A stretch of 64,000 nt of DNA, from positions 6,499,001 through 6,563,000 of the forward strand of contig NW_025062476.1 in assembly GCF_000002995.4 (NCBI RefSeq), in the 5' to 3' direction. Positions within the stretch are counted from its first letter, which is position 1. Each line of letters begins with the position of its first letter. The stretch comes from Brugia malayi (lineage: Eukaryota; Nematoda; Chromadorea; Rhabditida; Onchocercidae). The translations under genes and the position numbers were made by a program. Of this stretch, positions 36,872-53,542 are shown piece by piece. The notes under the pieces were generated by a model, which was given only the letters and a program-made list of their open reading frames with translations, was not told the DNA's origin and ran no database searches.

Positions 36872-38731
36872 GCTGAGCGTAATCGAAGCCTATTAAATTC
36901 ACAAATTAATTCAACCCGGACAATCGACCGCCTGAAAATTAACTGCAACTGTTATTGCAAAAAGAAGGGAAAATTCAAAGCTTTGCAAAAAGCGTCTCGA
37001 AAATAATGCTAGAAAGAGTACATGATCAAACCTTTATTGATCATTCTAACAAATTCCTGTACACTTCATCAACCAAAAATTGAATAGCTATGTCATTTCT
37101 GTAACTGAACAATTTAAATTCATACAAGCAAAATGTATTAAATACTTGAAAAATAAAACAAAAATACTTGAAAAATGAAACAAACGAACAAAAATGTGTC
37201 AGTTTTACGAATCAATGTCATTTTGAGTGTATGATTATATGAAAGAAATTTTTGTTTCTAACAAGCCCGAATTTGACGTTCTCAAAAAGATCATCAGACA
37301 ACAAGATGATTAACTGCCTCATGTCCACATATAAATTAAACGAGTTGGAACAAAAGACTGAACAAAAGATACAATATACAGCAAAAGATATAGTAAATCA
37401 TCGCAGTGTCCAACAAGAACTTAAACTTACAGCAAAATTAAGTACTACAATTAAAATTTCAAATGTATTCTAAGAGCCATACTCCACATTATGTACACTG
37501 CATCACATATTAATTGAAATCAGTTCAGTGAGATATATTGCAACTAAGCAAATAATCTCTACACACATTTTTCAGCACCGTATCATTGAAAATATAACTT
37601 GAAATACGACCTCATGTTCCATAGGTCATATCGATAAATCCTTTTTGATATGACAATTTAATTTCAATTTTGATTAACATCTTAACTTTTACTTAGGTGT
37701 AGGAATGACTCAAGTTTGCATCGCCTTATACTAAACAGAAAATGATTCAAATTGGGCTCTTCATTTCAATATTGACCTTCGGCTTAATACATTTATAACC
37801 ACTGTAATAAACTCCACTTCCCACAGCTCAACGATCCTTAAGACAGAACTAGAAATATATTACATGATCAATGTAAATCTAGTGAACTCTCAAAGGAGAT
37901 TGGAAGAGAAATCATCTTCTGTAGGTCTGTGCAAAATGGATCACAGCAACCGAAATAAACAAATATAAATGATATTATCGGTAATAGCTTCACTATAGAT
38001 CGGTAATTCCGCACTTCGTCTTCAACTTCTGAGCTCAACATACAATCCTACAAATAGCCATAAGCCCTACAGTAACCAAAGCAGGAAAATTAGCAAAACT
38101 TCCATACATTTTAGGACATTCGAGATGATTAATAATAAATATATTCTAGTACAGCTACAATTTGAATCAATTTGATGAACAGTAAAATAATGTTTAGGAA
38201 AACTGATAGCCGCATAATTTATGAAAGCATTAATTCATAAACAGAAGTGATTAGTTAAAAAGTTGTTGTTATATATAGTAAGCTTCAACATATTTTCAAT
38301 TCATTCAACAAATACTTAATCTTTTCACCATTTTGAATAAATCACGAGAAAGCAAGCAAAATTTTACCAAAACTAAAAGCGATTCCCTCTAAAGTAGAGG
38401 TAACTCGAACCACAAATCAAAAATGTGACCTAATTCATAGCGCAAGTGCAATTCATTAAAACATTATTAAGTATACCATAACACAGAAAAATTGCTCCAA
38501 AAACTCAAAGATAGGTAAAAGCGAGAATGTGTTGTTGTTTAACAGTTTCTTACACTATTTAATATTATTTCGTAAACGACACAAAAATAAAAATTCAGCT
38601 AAGAGAAATGTATAGTGAAATGAGATAATAGAGAGCGAAGGATTAACAAGTCATGATGAAATTAAATAATGCTATGAAACAAAGCTTGCTTGTACAAATA
38701 TAATTACAACAACATTTTCATATTCCTTCTT
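36872..38731. other. intergenic region between smc-6 and ints-7
   Basis: About 1.9 kb with the two genes in the same orientation, so it holds the smc-6 3' UTR and the ints-7 promoter. I see no coding exon. The spacing is long for a nematode operon, so independent transcription is more likely. Confidence 0.5.
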
Positions 38732-41700
38732 TCATTTTCTGATTTTCGGCATCTCGAAAAGCTGCACACGATCACGACAAGCAAAATCGGCAATTCCTTG
38801 AGGAGTGAAGAAAATAAACTGATAGGATGGGTATTGACGAGTGGCAAGATCTGCGAAGAGTTCCATCACAATTTTCCGATTGTTCAAGTCCAAGAAAACA
38901 TCGAACTCATCCATGCAGCTAAAAAATTAATCATTTGGAAAAAAAAATTAATCAATAGCATAAGACTAATTTTAAGTATTTGCATTCACATTATATTTTG
39001 TCCCGTAAATTAGTTATTAATCACAAAACATACCGAATGGGTGTTCCCATAGCCTGCCACAAAGCCATGACGAAACAAGCAGAGGTATAAGTCCGTTCAC
39101 CACCAGATAAACCTGCATTAAATTTCATATTTTCAGAAGAAAATGTACCGCTCAATTCTTCTTAATTACAACTTCATATAATAAAATATGGATTTTCGAA
39201 GTGAAGAATATGAGCTCTCAGTATGGTCGAGGATGAAATAGGACCTCTCAAATCCTGAAAGTTGCCTTTCCCTCGATAACGTTGAAGAATAGCGGCCTGG
39301 TCAATTTCTTGGTTTTTTTGAGTGCTCGCCTAAACAACAATAAATGAGTTGTTGTGAAATATTATTGAAAATAAATAACTCAAACTTCTATTTAAAATTG
39401 AAGCATAATAAAATTAACATGCAACCAACCATTATATAAATAGCACGCTCTTCATGGCTTATAATCAGTGAACCTTTGAAATTCCTTATTGACATTAGAC
39501 CACCGTACAATTCACTGAGTCGCTCAGCGGTTAGATTTCGTACTTCCAGAAATTTTTCATTCCTTAATTTTAGTCGCTTCTTCAGTTCCTGTAGTTAACT
39601 TATAATAGTATAAAACAACCCTACATTCAATAAAAAATTGAGGAAATAATAATTCTACCACATACCAAAACGACTTGTTTGGCACTGTTATATTTTTTTT
39701 GTAAACGTTCATAATCATTCTGCAAAGCACTCAATGCTTCTTCTGATACTATAGTACCTTCCAAGCTGTAATGAAAAATAACAGTAACAAATAATACGAA
39801 GGATTCTTAAACATTTTACATTCCTATTGTTATGACAGCAATGCCTTCAAAACTAAAGTCTTTCCCAAACTTGGGCGACTGAAACTTCCACATAAAAATG
39901 ATCTAATACTAAATATGTGACATTATATTGTAAATATGTTATGCCATAGCTATCATAATCTTTTCACATCAATTTCCTAATACTATAACAATTACCTCTT
40001 ATGTTATTATTAAGTGGAAGGCCTATTTTATTTTTCATTACAGAATTCCAAAGCATTTGAAATGTAAAGGCGATAACAACAGATAAATTCGTTCCTAATT
40101 AAACCTTCCCTCCTACCGTTAATTCTTATTTACTCATATTCTGAGGCTATCTTGATCAGAACAAGACAAGAACAGTAAGAAAATCGTTTTGGAAATCTAA
40201 GTATAAAAAGAGTAATCTGGTTTAAAGAACCTAAAAGTTATATACAAGCATAAGTATAAAATATCGATCAGAATATAACAAATAGATTATAAGAACAATG
40301 GCATGGAAGAACTAATGCATGTGAATGAGATCTTTTTCATGAAGGGATCGGCTACAAACTTTTCGAAATAAGATTATGACAAGACACATATTTAAAACAA
40401 AGAGCTAAAAACCAGAAAAACATATATAGGATTTCTAGAGGAAAAAAACAATGATAAATCAACAATTCTTTTAGATGTCTGAAAAGTTAGGGCTATTTAT
40501 TTCAATTCCTCATTTCTGGGTGAATTTATAAATTCTTTCAATAATTTAGTAAATCATTTTGCAAGCTTTAAAATACATAAGATATAATAAAATTTTCAAA
40601 AAAAAGTACACGAAAGTAAAAATAACTTGAACCTTTCCTGTGCAGATTGAATACGACGTTCCAATTTTCTATATCGTTCTTCAGCTTCCGCCGTGTCTGG
40701 TAGACTTGTAAAATCTGGAGGCACATCAGTAACGAATTCTCTAGCTTCATTTTTCATTTTTTCCAGTTTCTCGCTACAAACATTAGATTTGCTTTTATTG
40801 CACTAAAATTTCATCCAGTTAATCTGGAAACTTTACTTACTTCAGCGTTTTTACTTTCTCCTGTAGATCATTTATATGAATTTCCAGCTTTGACAACTTC
40901 TGACTATATTCATTCTCATAGTTGTTCATTTTATCGATTTCACTGCTACATTCTTCCAAATCTGACTAGAAGTGGAAAGCAAGTCCTTTAACAATTTCTA
41001 AAGAGATTGTCGAAATAGTAATACAATATAAAACTTCAGTAACACAATTTACAACTCGAAATTTCATTAAAAACATTAATTCCACTTATCTCTAGAGTAC
41101 ATACTTCTCTTTTCTTGAGTTCATTTTCGTTTTCTTTTATTTCCCTAATTTTTTCTCTTCTTATCATTTCTGTATCATGTAACAATTGGCGTGAACTAGT
41201 TAGTTGTTCCTGCAGAACGTTTTCAGATTGTATGAGCTTTTCTTTCTCTCTTCTGTACTGATTCAAGCTTGAAACCTAAAAATCAAAAATAATCTATGTT
41301 GATATAATGAAATATTCCGATGAAATGCGGAATATAAATGCACCAACCAGATTCATAACTTGACCATCAACACTGCCTTCAAATCGTGCAGCATCCAGTC
41401 GCTTCTGCAGAGAGCGTCGTCGTACTTCATCTACTCTTAAGCATTGCAATTCTTGGCTTCTTTGTTGCATCTCAGAAGTCAAGTCTCCTTCTATTTTTTG
41501 ACGATTTTTTTGTATCTGAAAAGTTTTATCGCAATTGTGTGTGCATACTTTGAAATTGCTTATTTTAGTGTGCATTTTTTTCTCTTTTGATGTATTTTCG
41601 CTCATGTCTAGCTGTAAAAACAGAAAGGTTTATAAAACCTTTGCTAAAGACGCTCTATTATTTCGCAACTCATCTTCTGTCTTCGTTATTTGATCATTTA

Positions 41701-44700
41701 GTGATCTGAAATAAAAAATATTTAATTTAATGCTGGAGAAAACAATAATGAAGTTGTCACATTTTTAAGTTGATGATTATTTCCTTCCAAAATATTTTAA
41801 CTAATGGCCGACAGTTAATTTTTTTTCATGGATAGATAAATTAAGAAATTTTTATGAGACGAAAATAAAAACCGTTCGACAAAAGAGCAAAAGTCACCTG
41901 ATATTAGCTGTCTTAGTATTAGTCAATATGACTGACTTCTGATAACGATGATTTGCATAAAAGCGATATACTTGATCACCCGTTTTTGCAAATACTTCAT
42001 CACCATTTTTCGTGAAACCTTTGTAAACATTTTTTGGAGGCTAAATAAAAACTTCTAGCAGCATTTATGGAACAAAAATTCTAATTTGGATTCTAAAAAA
42101 GGGAACCTATCGCACACAAACTTAGAAAAAACTTATAACTCAAAAGTCAGAAACCATAAGGGTTAACGTAAAGCATAACGCAATTTACATTTGATTCCAT
42201 GTGGCAAATAAATATATCTTTATAATAAAATGGTACTTACATTTTCTGCCATTACTCTGCGCGCTAAACTATCAGACCCAATCAGAAGAATAGATTCCAT
42301 TTGTGTCTGATCAACTAATACATTGAAAACATTGTCATTCGTAACAGTTATCATTCTTGCCACAGTTAAATATTCTGACGGTGGTTCAAACGAAGTTATG
42401 TCATATCGGCTCTCTAGAAATCTAAAAAAAATAACAGCCAGAAGTGTAGCAGAAGCCATGAATTAGAAATATGAAATATATTACGATAAAGAAAAAGTAC
42501 TTGCTAATGATGTATCCCACAGCGCGGATATTATAACTCTGGAGAATCGAATCCAGAATGTTCCTGTCATGTACATTATCACACAACCATACTGATAGTA
42601 AATGACGCAAACAGTGTTCTACGGCCAATGCCCAGGAATCATCTTTTATTCGTATATAAGCACCTAAATTAGTAATGTTAAATTACTACAATTTGTGATT
42701 CATCTGATTTATCATAACTACGCTAGAAAAAAGTGATCTTTTCTTCCGTTATATGAAACACTACCTTGACTGACAGCAAAGCCAATTCTGACAATTATGT
42801 GAAAAACATACGATAACCTAAGTTTACCTATAGGTCCAATAGGTTTTTTTGAAAATTTAGCAACATTTTGTTCAATTAAACTGATAATCTGAGGCGCCGA
42901 TGTACCAAAACGAGCTAGATCGCTTTGTTCCATTGCCACTACTCGTTCTCTCTCATCACGTAATTCTCGTAACACAACATTCCAGTGAGAAATTTCTGCT
43001 CTGAAATCTGGTATATTTATGAATAAATACTTTAGTCACATATATCTGCTTTGAAAGATATGCTTTGTTACGAGAATTTCTTTGATATAACTGCTAAATT
43101 TTCTCTAAAGAGCATATGGAAAGTTAACACTTTATAAAAAAACAATACCGCAAAACTGAAAATTAAATAACTTTGGTAAAATAAAGAGAAAAACCTACTC
43201 AAGGCTACGCTCTGCTTTTATCGCATCAGCCAATTCTGTTTCGAAACACTTTTTTCTTTTTTCCATTGAATACTGCCTCTCCTTCACTGTCGTACATCGA
43301 TTCTCTAATTCAAACAGTTCTGCTTCAATTTCAACAATACTGTATTGAATGCCCTGATTTTTTCTATAAACGCTATATTAATAAAAAAACATATCCAAAG
43401 AATTTTCAAAATTAACTCTTTGTGACATACATCAAAAGATATATGATTCAAGTACTTTGCTTCAACCTCCTTCAGTTGCTGCTCCATTGAACCAATTTCC
43501 GCATTCATTATCCTATGATTTCGTTCTACAGTGTTCAGTTGTTGCTCAGTGTCCAGCATTCCATCACGTCTACTCTTCCTCTCTTTTCCCAAATTTTTTA
43601 ACTAGAAAGATAATCTTTTACAAAGATAATCCTAACGTAGTTTCAAGAAATAAAAATTATAATTACAGTCTTTTATATTTTCAATCCAATTGCTATAGCC
43701 ACTGTTCCTATAATATTATTATCAGGATTCTTTTTCGATTACAGGATTTGGTCCCAATAAGGATGCTTCCTGAAAAGTGCTGTCGAAATCTAAACCATTT
43801 AGCGAAATTTGGACCACTCAAACTTTCTATCACGTACTCTGAGGAACTATGGAAAAATAATAAATAAAATTGTACAAAAAACAATTAGTTTTTGGCCTCA
43901 AATTAATGGACAATATTCACATGTGCATTAAATAAAATTAAGAAATCATACTTCATCCTGGAGATCCTCTATTTTTTTTTGCAATTTTTCTTTATTTTCT
44001 TGCATCTGTTCAAACTTCTGAAGACAGTCTGCTTTCATTTTCTGAAATATGAAATATACATAACGTAATAAAATAATGAGAAAATACGAGAGAATTATTA
44101 AGCAAAATAATCCATGAATTCAGTCACAATAAATATGCTCAACTAACCTCCTTTATTGCAAATCCTCCTTTTAATTTTGCATAAATTTCAGCAGCCTTTG
44201 TCAGCAGTTCATTGTGCTTACAAAGATCCTGAAATAAAACGACAAAGTTGTGATCCCGCAATTAGAACAAAATTGTTAAATGAAAAAAAATCTAACCTTG
44301 TGACAGTCCCTAACTGGTAGCCAACGAAGAATATTTTTCAGCTCTGAGAGGTTTTGTTTATTTTGTTCCATATTTTGGACACGCTTCCGATTCTCACGTA
44401 ATTTTTCGATTTCCCTGTAAAAGATTAAAGTTCTAAATCTCTGAATCTCTTCTTCGTTTTGAGCAGGTTAGAAATTTGTTAGACATAAGGGAAACTGAAA
44501 CAAACTTTAATTTATTGCAGCAATCTTGTCGAATAGACAGCACTAGTTTTTCCGATTCATCACTGTATGTTCCACTTTCACTATAACATCGTCGCGAGAA
44601 ATCTAATCCTGTTGCAGACATAAACATCTGAAAATCATGTAATACTAAAATACAACCCATAATTTGGTGCTGGAAAAAACCATTATACCTCAAGTGATGT

Positions 44701-46665
44701 ATAAAGCTTCAACGAGTAAATTATGGCTCCATCAAATGCCATCACTGTTCCAAAAGTACTAAAATTTTCGTTATACAAAAAAAGGAAAAATCAAAAGTGA
44801 TTTATTTTGTTACAAATTTCTTTCAATTGAGGAAGTTGTCTCAGTAATGTTGATGATTAATCATGTGTAAGGTAAAAAGTCTAATTTCCAAGAGTTAAGA
44901 GCAGGAATTTCGGATTTACTATAGGATGCATAGCATGCAAGTATTTCTGAACCTCGCTCTTCTAGTTTTTCTTGGAATTTCAACAAAAAAATAATGACCG
45001 GGAACTAAATAATAATGTAAAAATTAAAAAGAAAGAAAGAAACTACTATATCTCTAGCTGTACTTTCTAATCCAGCAACTCATTTTTAAATCTAACAGAA
45101 AAATATAAGAAATCAAAGAAAAATTGTGAAAAATATAGAAGATAGGAAATTTTCCTCATGAAGAGGAAATCCCGGATTATTCCATTGTTATTATTACCAA
45201 AAAAATCAAACATTGTAAAGTTTTTCTGGCTTCAATTCATGCAAAAATTCGCGACATCGGTTTTGAGACATCCAGAATATCGGGTTGTCAAGCTGTATAG
45301 AGAATCTTGCTAGTAGTTTATCCAAATCAGTCTTTTTATGACTTACCACCTGCTCTAAAATCCCAATCATTCAAAAAAAAGAAGACTCGTAGATTTCATA
45401 CAAATTTAAATTCCTAATGACAAATGAGCAACAATATGTATACACCAAAGAGATATAATAACATAAAAGTCACCAGGTATGTTGTACAGAAAACTGAAAA
45501 AAAAAAAAAGAATCTAAACGAACCATTACAGCGTCCTTCTTCATAAGTGAGAGATTTCAGTTGATATGTTGACGAAGTTAAGCTTATAGTCCGCTCAACA
45601 GCAATAGCATCGCCGTAACCTGGATATTTTCCGAAGCCGCAATTAGTGAGTACTATCCTTATTTTTGCACGACTATAATCCAGAAATCTAACTACAGATA
45701 TTAAGAATATCGGTGGCTCAAAAATGATGGCAGATATAAAAAGCATATCAACAGCTGCATATTAATTAGCTCCAAAACATTTCAAGGATTATCTCTTGAA
45801 ACTTACTAGTACTAGAACCGGTTTTTGTTTCATAATTTCAAAAAGAAAGTAAATGAAATTTCGACGATTTTACTATTCATAATATAAAATGCTGAATGAA
45901 ATATAAAGTACTGAATAGCTAACTCACTTCTGACCATCCTTTATGTATTGTTTCATTGCATTCCCACGTTCATTTTGGCTTCCTCGACCTCCAAGACCCA
46001 TATTCAATGCCGCAAATAACGCACTCTTACCAGCTGAAAAACATTTACATTTATATACAATTATCTGCTCTACCAATAAAATATTAAAAGTTCCTAACAT
46101 TCCCTTTCTCTTCGAAGCTAAAAGCTATGGAGTATGTATCGAAACTTTCGAAGTGCCATAATCAAAGAGCAAAGAAATGAGGAAAAAAGAGAAAACAAGA
46201 AGTACAATACTTTTCTTTTGCCAGCAAATAACAACATATAATTTATCTGTTACAACAAATAGACGTAAGCTTACACCCATTCGATCCACCGATGAAGAAA
46301 CAATTTCTGTTGGACAAATCAAAATTGATTTTTAGACTTTCATGACACATGAAATTGAATAATTCAATTGAAGCGATCCTTCCTGGCACTTCGGCAATTC
46401 TTTTATTCAATGAAAGCTTTGATACCTCGTCTGCAAAACACTTGTTCTGGTCATTATAACAATTCATAGCAAAGTAAGCTAATCTCTTTCTGCCAACCTT
46501 TTGCATTTGAAAGTTTATTTTTATTCAAAATTTGTGGTACTGAAGATATTTGAAAGGAAGGAAAACACAGGAAGCAAAATAACCTTTATCCGTACCATCA
46601 TTCTTTTTTTTGTATTTTAAGGTGACAGAAAAGCATGAAGCAGATTGACGTTTTGACGCCATCAT
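38732..46665 (-). CDS. smc-6: SMC6, structural maintenance of chromosomes protein 6
   Basis: ATPase core subunit of the SMC5/6 complex (DNA repair, replication stress, chromosome segregation). About twenty exons run from the ATG at 46665 to the stop at 38732. Exon 1 (46584-46665) starts MMASKRQSASCF. Exon 3 (46275-46430) encodes RIASIELFNFMCHESLKI and most of the Walker A, completed in exon 4 (45928-46033) as GGSNGSGKSALFAALNMGLG. DNPIFWMSQNRCREFL and MFMSATGL match the SMC6 segment after the head. Coiled-coil exons follow. The hinge is at about 43.0-41.9 kb (RFGTSAPQIISLIEQN, KKPIGPIG; PPKNVYKGFTKNGDEVFA). The second coiled coil ends before 39034-39112 (LSGGERTYTSACFVMALW, ABC signature) and 38732-38918 (CMDEFDVFLDLNNRK, Walker B and D-loop). 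Head, hinge and tail all match SMC6, not SMC5. All key ATPase residues are present. Confidence 0.93.
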
Positions 46666-47251
46666 GAATTATACCATATCTGAAACAAAATGTTCACAAG
46701 TTTTTGCTATACCAATGAGTCATAGTCAAAGCAACAACCAATCCTCATACAAACAGCCGGCAATTCAACATATTTTTGAAATTGGCCCATTACATCTGTC
46801 ATATTCCAAAGTGAATGAAAAAAAAATTCAGCGCCGCCTTGCAACGCTCCTCCGCTCCGAGTCGTCTTTTCTCCACAAATATTAGTTATGACCATTTGGC
46901 GGTTGGCCGACCTGTTTGTAGTGAGATGGTCAGTTCGTCCGATGTAGTGTTTGCTGGCATTGTGGGTTATGCTTACTTAAAAGATTTAGTTAGCGTTTAG
47001 TCTATTTACAGTTTTATAATTACTGATTAACACTTAGTATACAGCGGAACATGTCCTAGCCCAGTCATTTACCTTTCCAAAATTTCCTGAAAAAGATTTC
47101 ATTTTTAACAGTCTGGTTAAGGTATAGGTAATGAACGGTGTAATGTCAGGTCTCTTAAATTTTATTGTACAGAGTAATACCTTCTTCATTGCAATATTCC
47201 ACTGAATTTAATACCGTCACAAGAAGTGTAATTAGCCATTTCTATTTGCAG
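46666..47251. other. divergent intergenic region between smc-6 and cyri
   Basis: About 590 bases between two divergent genes, presumably with both promoters. Several overlapping short frames on both strands carry no family signal and look like noise. Confidence 0.5.
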
Positions 47252-47257
47252 CATGAC
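47242..47257 (+). promoter_or_regulatory. probable spliced-leader acceptor of cyri
   Basis: TCTATTTGCAG ends at 47251, six bases before the ATG at 47258. If it is the trans-splice site, the protein starts Met-Lys. If it is instead a normal 3' splice site, the frame stays open through it (His-Asp-Met) and an upstream coding exon would be needed. Confidence 0.5.
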
Positions 47258-49331
47258 ATGAAAAGTGGATCTTCATGTGCAGAAGTTGTACGTTCAGTGC
47301 TGCTGGCTAGCTGTGACGGCTCAAAAACTAACTTACCCGACGTCAATGTCTTCCTGGATTTCGAGCATGCTGTACCGTCGGAATCTGAATTGCAAATCTA
47401 CACCTTTGCTGAAAAGGTAGGATGAAAATGATTCGAAGCACTTTTAGATGAAAAATTATCAACCAGGAGACCAGCCGTCGACTACAATTTATCAGTGATG
47501 CCATCTTTCCTCGAGGTCCACCTTACTTTATCTATTTTATAATAGTAGATAAAGTAAGGTGAAGGTGTGTTTTTGATGAAGGAGTTTATTTCAAAATTCA
47601 CTTTAACTTCAGGTTTAGCTAGCTGATATGGACTTAATTAAATATAAAATTCCAATTAATCAAATACTAGAATTCTAGATCTTGGAGCAGGCAGACGTGT
47701 TGCTAGAGGACGTGAAACATTATTCAACTGGTGCATCGGCTGAAATTCGCATCGCCATACAGCAACCGAACAATAAAGATGCTCAACGGGGAGCACTCGA
47801 TATCTTGAACAAGCTTGTGATGCAGATTAGGGCCTACTATGATTTATCACAACGCATTGAACAGATTATACCGCTGCTGCTGTGGGATCTTTGTTCAGGT
47901 AGCTTTTGTACCACTGACCGTATACCATCTCTGCGAAAGTCATTTTCGCACAGCTTTTCTCTGAGTAATGGAATTATGGGGTAGCAGAGTTCATAGGTTT
48001 GTTAAGTATATCAAAATTAGTGGCAACAAACTGAATACAAACTGAAGTGGCAAAAAAGAAAATAGAATTAAAAAACATTTCATAAATAGCTTAGATCTAT
48101 CTTGTCAAAAATTACAATCCGTTTTTGTTTTCATGACTCGATAACGCATTAGCTTAGCTATAATCACACACACATCACAGCTATAATCATAAATAATCAT
48201 TATTGAGGTGAGCATATGGTCATATCGGCAGATTTCAGCGTATCGTTTCCCCATCATTCATAAAATCAAAAATATCTGGTAAGTGAAAATGAATCCATCC
48301 TACCAAAAATTACAGGTCCTTTGCCGCCGGCGGAACAGTTGGACACACTGCAGGCAACTTGTCGACAGTTTGCCCGTCTTATAGACTTTGCACTTTCATT
48401 TGATACTGTCAAAATGTGTACCCCAGCACTGCAAAACGATTTTAGTTTCTATCGTCGAGCAATGTCACGAGAGGTTTGCTATCTGCTTAAACGATTTATC
48501 TTTTAAGTCTTTAATGACAACTGCTACAAAGATTGACTAACTTTCCTAATCTATGTTTTATTTTCAGAGTGACGGACAGTTCGTTATACCTTTGGAACTG
48601 GCCAACACCATATCATTGTTTTTGGCCTGTCCAACTCCAATGCTTTCTGCACTTATCACAGCTACAACTAATTTTGTTGCTTCAAATGGTGACCTCCCCG
48701 TTACTAACACTACAGATACGCTAGCCACTGTTGTGCAGGTAAGCAGAAGAGCTGAATTTCAGAAGGCGAAAGTATGAGTTTGATGTTTATTAAACAATCA
48801 TTCTTTCCAGGTCTGCCGATTTATGGTGGAAAAGGAGGAGAATTGGGAACGACTCTCGGATCAAAATTTTTCTTTCACGATGAGGGTTATGGTTGGAGCG
48901 ATTATACTATATGATCATATTGATGGCACGGGAGCTTTCTGCAAAGATTCTCCGATTGATATACGATCGGTTGTGGAACTAATCAAGACACAATCTAGAA
49001 ATGAAGAGGTGCATACTTTTCTATTTCCTAAGGAAATATTAGCTGTGAATTTGCAATTATTGATTTCATACACCATATGAAGGGACTCAATTTACTATTT
49101 CGGTAGGAATGTTTATGTAGAATGATTTATATAATGTATTACTGTTCTCTTACATAAGACGAGTATGCATCTGAGGACAACTACACCTGTAGAGTTCGAG
49201 TTCATTCGATTCAAATCTTTCACTTATAATCCGATTTTCAGGCAGAGTCGTTATTAAGCGCTCTACGATATACGACAAAACATCTCAGTGACGGAAGCAC
49301 ACCAAAATCAGTTCGTGCACTATTTCCCTAA
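47258..49331 (+). CDS. cyri: CYRI (FAM49) Rac1-binding negative regulator of SCAR/WAVE
   Basis: In the family this protein binds active Rac1 and restrains the SCAR/WAVE-Arp2/3 pathway at the leading edge. Six exons join in phase: 47258-47416, 47679-47898, 48316-48473, 48568-48738, 48811-49008 and 49242-49331, giving 331 residues (human about 323). Family blocks are VNVFLDFEHAVPSESELQIY, ILEQADVLLEDVKHYSTGAS, LQNDFSFYRRAMSRE, RVMVGAIILYDHIDGTGAF and ALRYTTKHLSDGSTPKSVRA. The arginine pair in FYRR (about residues 173-174) is the pair needed for Rac1 binding in CYRI-B, so Rac binding should be kept. The visible N-terminus, MKSGSSCAEVV, lacks the glycine at position 2 that is myristoylated in mammalian CYRI. 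It is convergent with the CDC42 gene. Confidence 0.92.
47519..47561. repeat. 16-bp perfect inverted repeat in cyri intron 1
   Basis: CACCTTACTTTATCTA at 47519-47534 is repeated as its exact reverse complement at 47546-47561, with an 11-base loop. It could be a foldback element remnant or an RNA hairpin. Confidence 0.85.
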
Positions 49332-50617
49332 TAGGGTTTGTCAAAATAACTATTTTTTCAAATATATAAGTGATTTTTTTTACACTGAAATGTCGCGGGT
49401 AATTTTATAAGGGCAGCTATGTACGCCCAACATCTTAGCTCCATTATTTATTCAATTGAAATGACAGTGCTTGTTCTTTCGTTCATTTTTGCATCGTTAT
49501 TCGATTCATTTATGCATAATTATTATAGTCACTGTAATCAGGGACTAGAGGAAGACAAACTAGGGAGGATGATGAATCTATGTTATAGTTATTTATATCG
49601 CTGTTGTCTTTCTTATTTTCACAATTTAATCAAGTTTTTCTTGTAGCCAGTGTACTTATATTTTAGTCAGTGTTTGTGCTCGTGGTGTTCAACTTTTTGA
49701 CTTATGCCGGCCAATTCTACTTATGTATAATACACTATAATTTTGTCATTTTCTTTATGACACCCTAAACGTTTTTTTCTTTTCTTTTTTTAATATGGAT
49801 TTCCACTATACTTTTTATAGGAATATTACAGATATATAAACTCTTGCCATAGTATGAACGTATCAGGGCGTAATACTTTTTAAATTTTATTGGGAAAACA
49901 GTTAAAATGTGCTTAAAAGATTGAAAACATTGTTATTCTTTCTATAATTTAATTGCTTTTCTTGTTCATCACCATGACTTTTAACAATACGCAGGCAAAT
50001 ATAATTCATTGGTGATAAAGCTAAAAAGTATCTCAATATACACAATCGCGAGACTCAATAATACCTTCACAGAGTGGCCTAATCCAAGTTTCCAAATTGA
50101 GTCAAAGTACAGATTTGCTTCAATAAGCATGATCATAGAATGCATCATAGAATATCAAGCCAGTCTTTTTTGAAGTTTGTTCTTTTTTATTCGTGCAAGA
50201 TATATGCCTATCAAATACATGAACAATGCAGAGTTACGAAATGAAGCAATAATTTAGATGGATCATGGGTATCCATGGGTGAAAGTTTAAGTAATCTTCA
50301 GTAGTATAGCCTTTTTATCACTCGACTTACTCAGCAAGTATTGTCTGGGCATAAGTTTTCCAAAGCTAAAAAAGTTTCCAAAAATTTGGTTGTCCGCATA
50401 GTGTGGTAAACGAAATATGAAATACTGAAATACATTCATTCTACACGTATGTCGGATAGATAAATGGAAACACCACACGTATGCGCAGATGGACCAACTA
50501 GAAGAGGGAACGTGGTGGTGGTGGTATGTGTGCAATGTTTAAGACATTAACATAATCATTACGGATAAATGACTAACAAATCAGAAACCAATATAACATG
50601 ATCGAGAAACAATGACG
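49332..50617. other. convergent intergenic region between cyri and cdc-42
   Basis: About 1.3 kb that should contain both 3' UTRs. No exon with family similarity or good splice context is visible. Confidence 0.5.

Positions 50618-53542
<2,925 letters not shown>

Noticed and set aside
38390..38440. tRNA-like B-box (GGTTCGAGTTACC on the - strand)
   Set aside because: No T-stem, acceptor stem or A-box at the right distance; no tRNA gene was found in the window.
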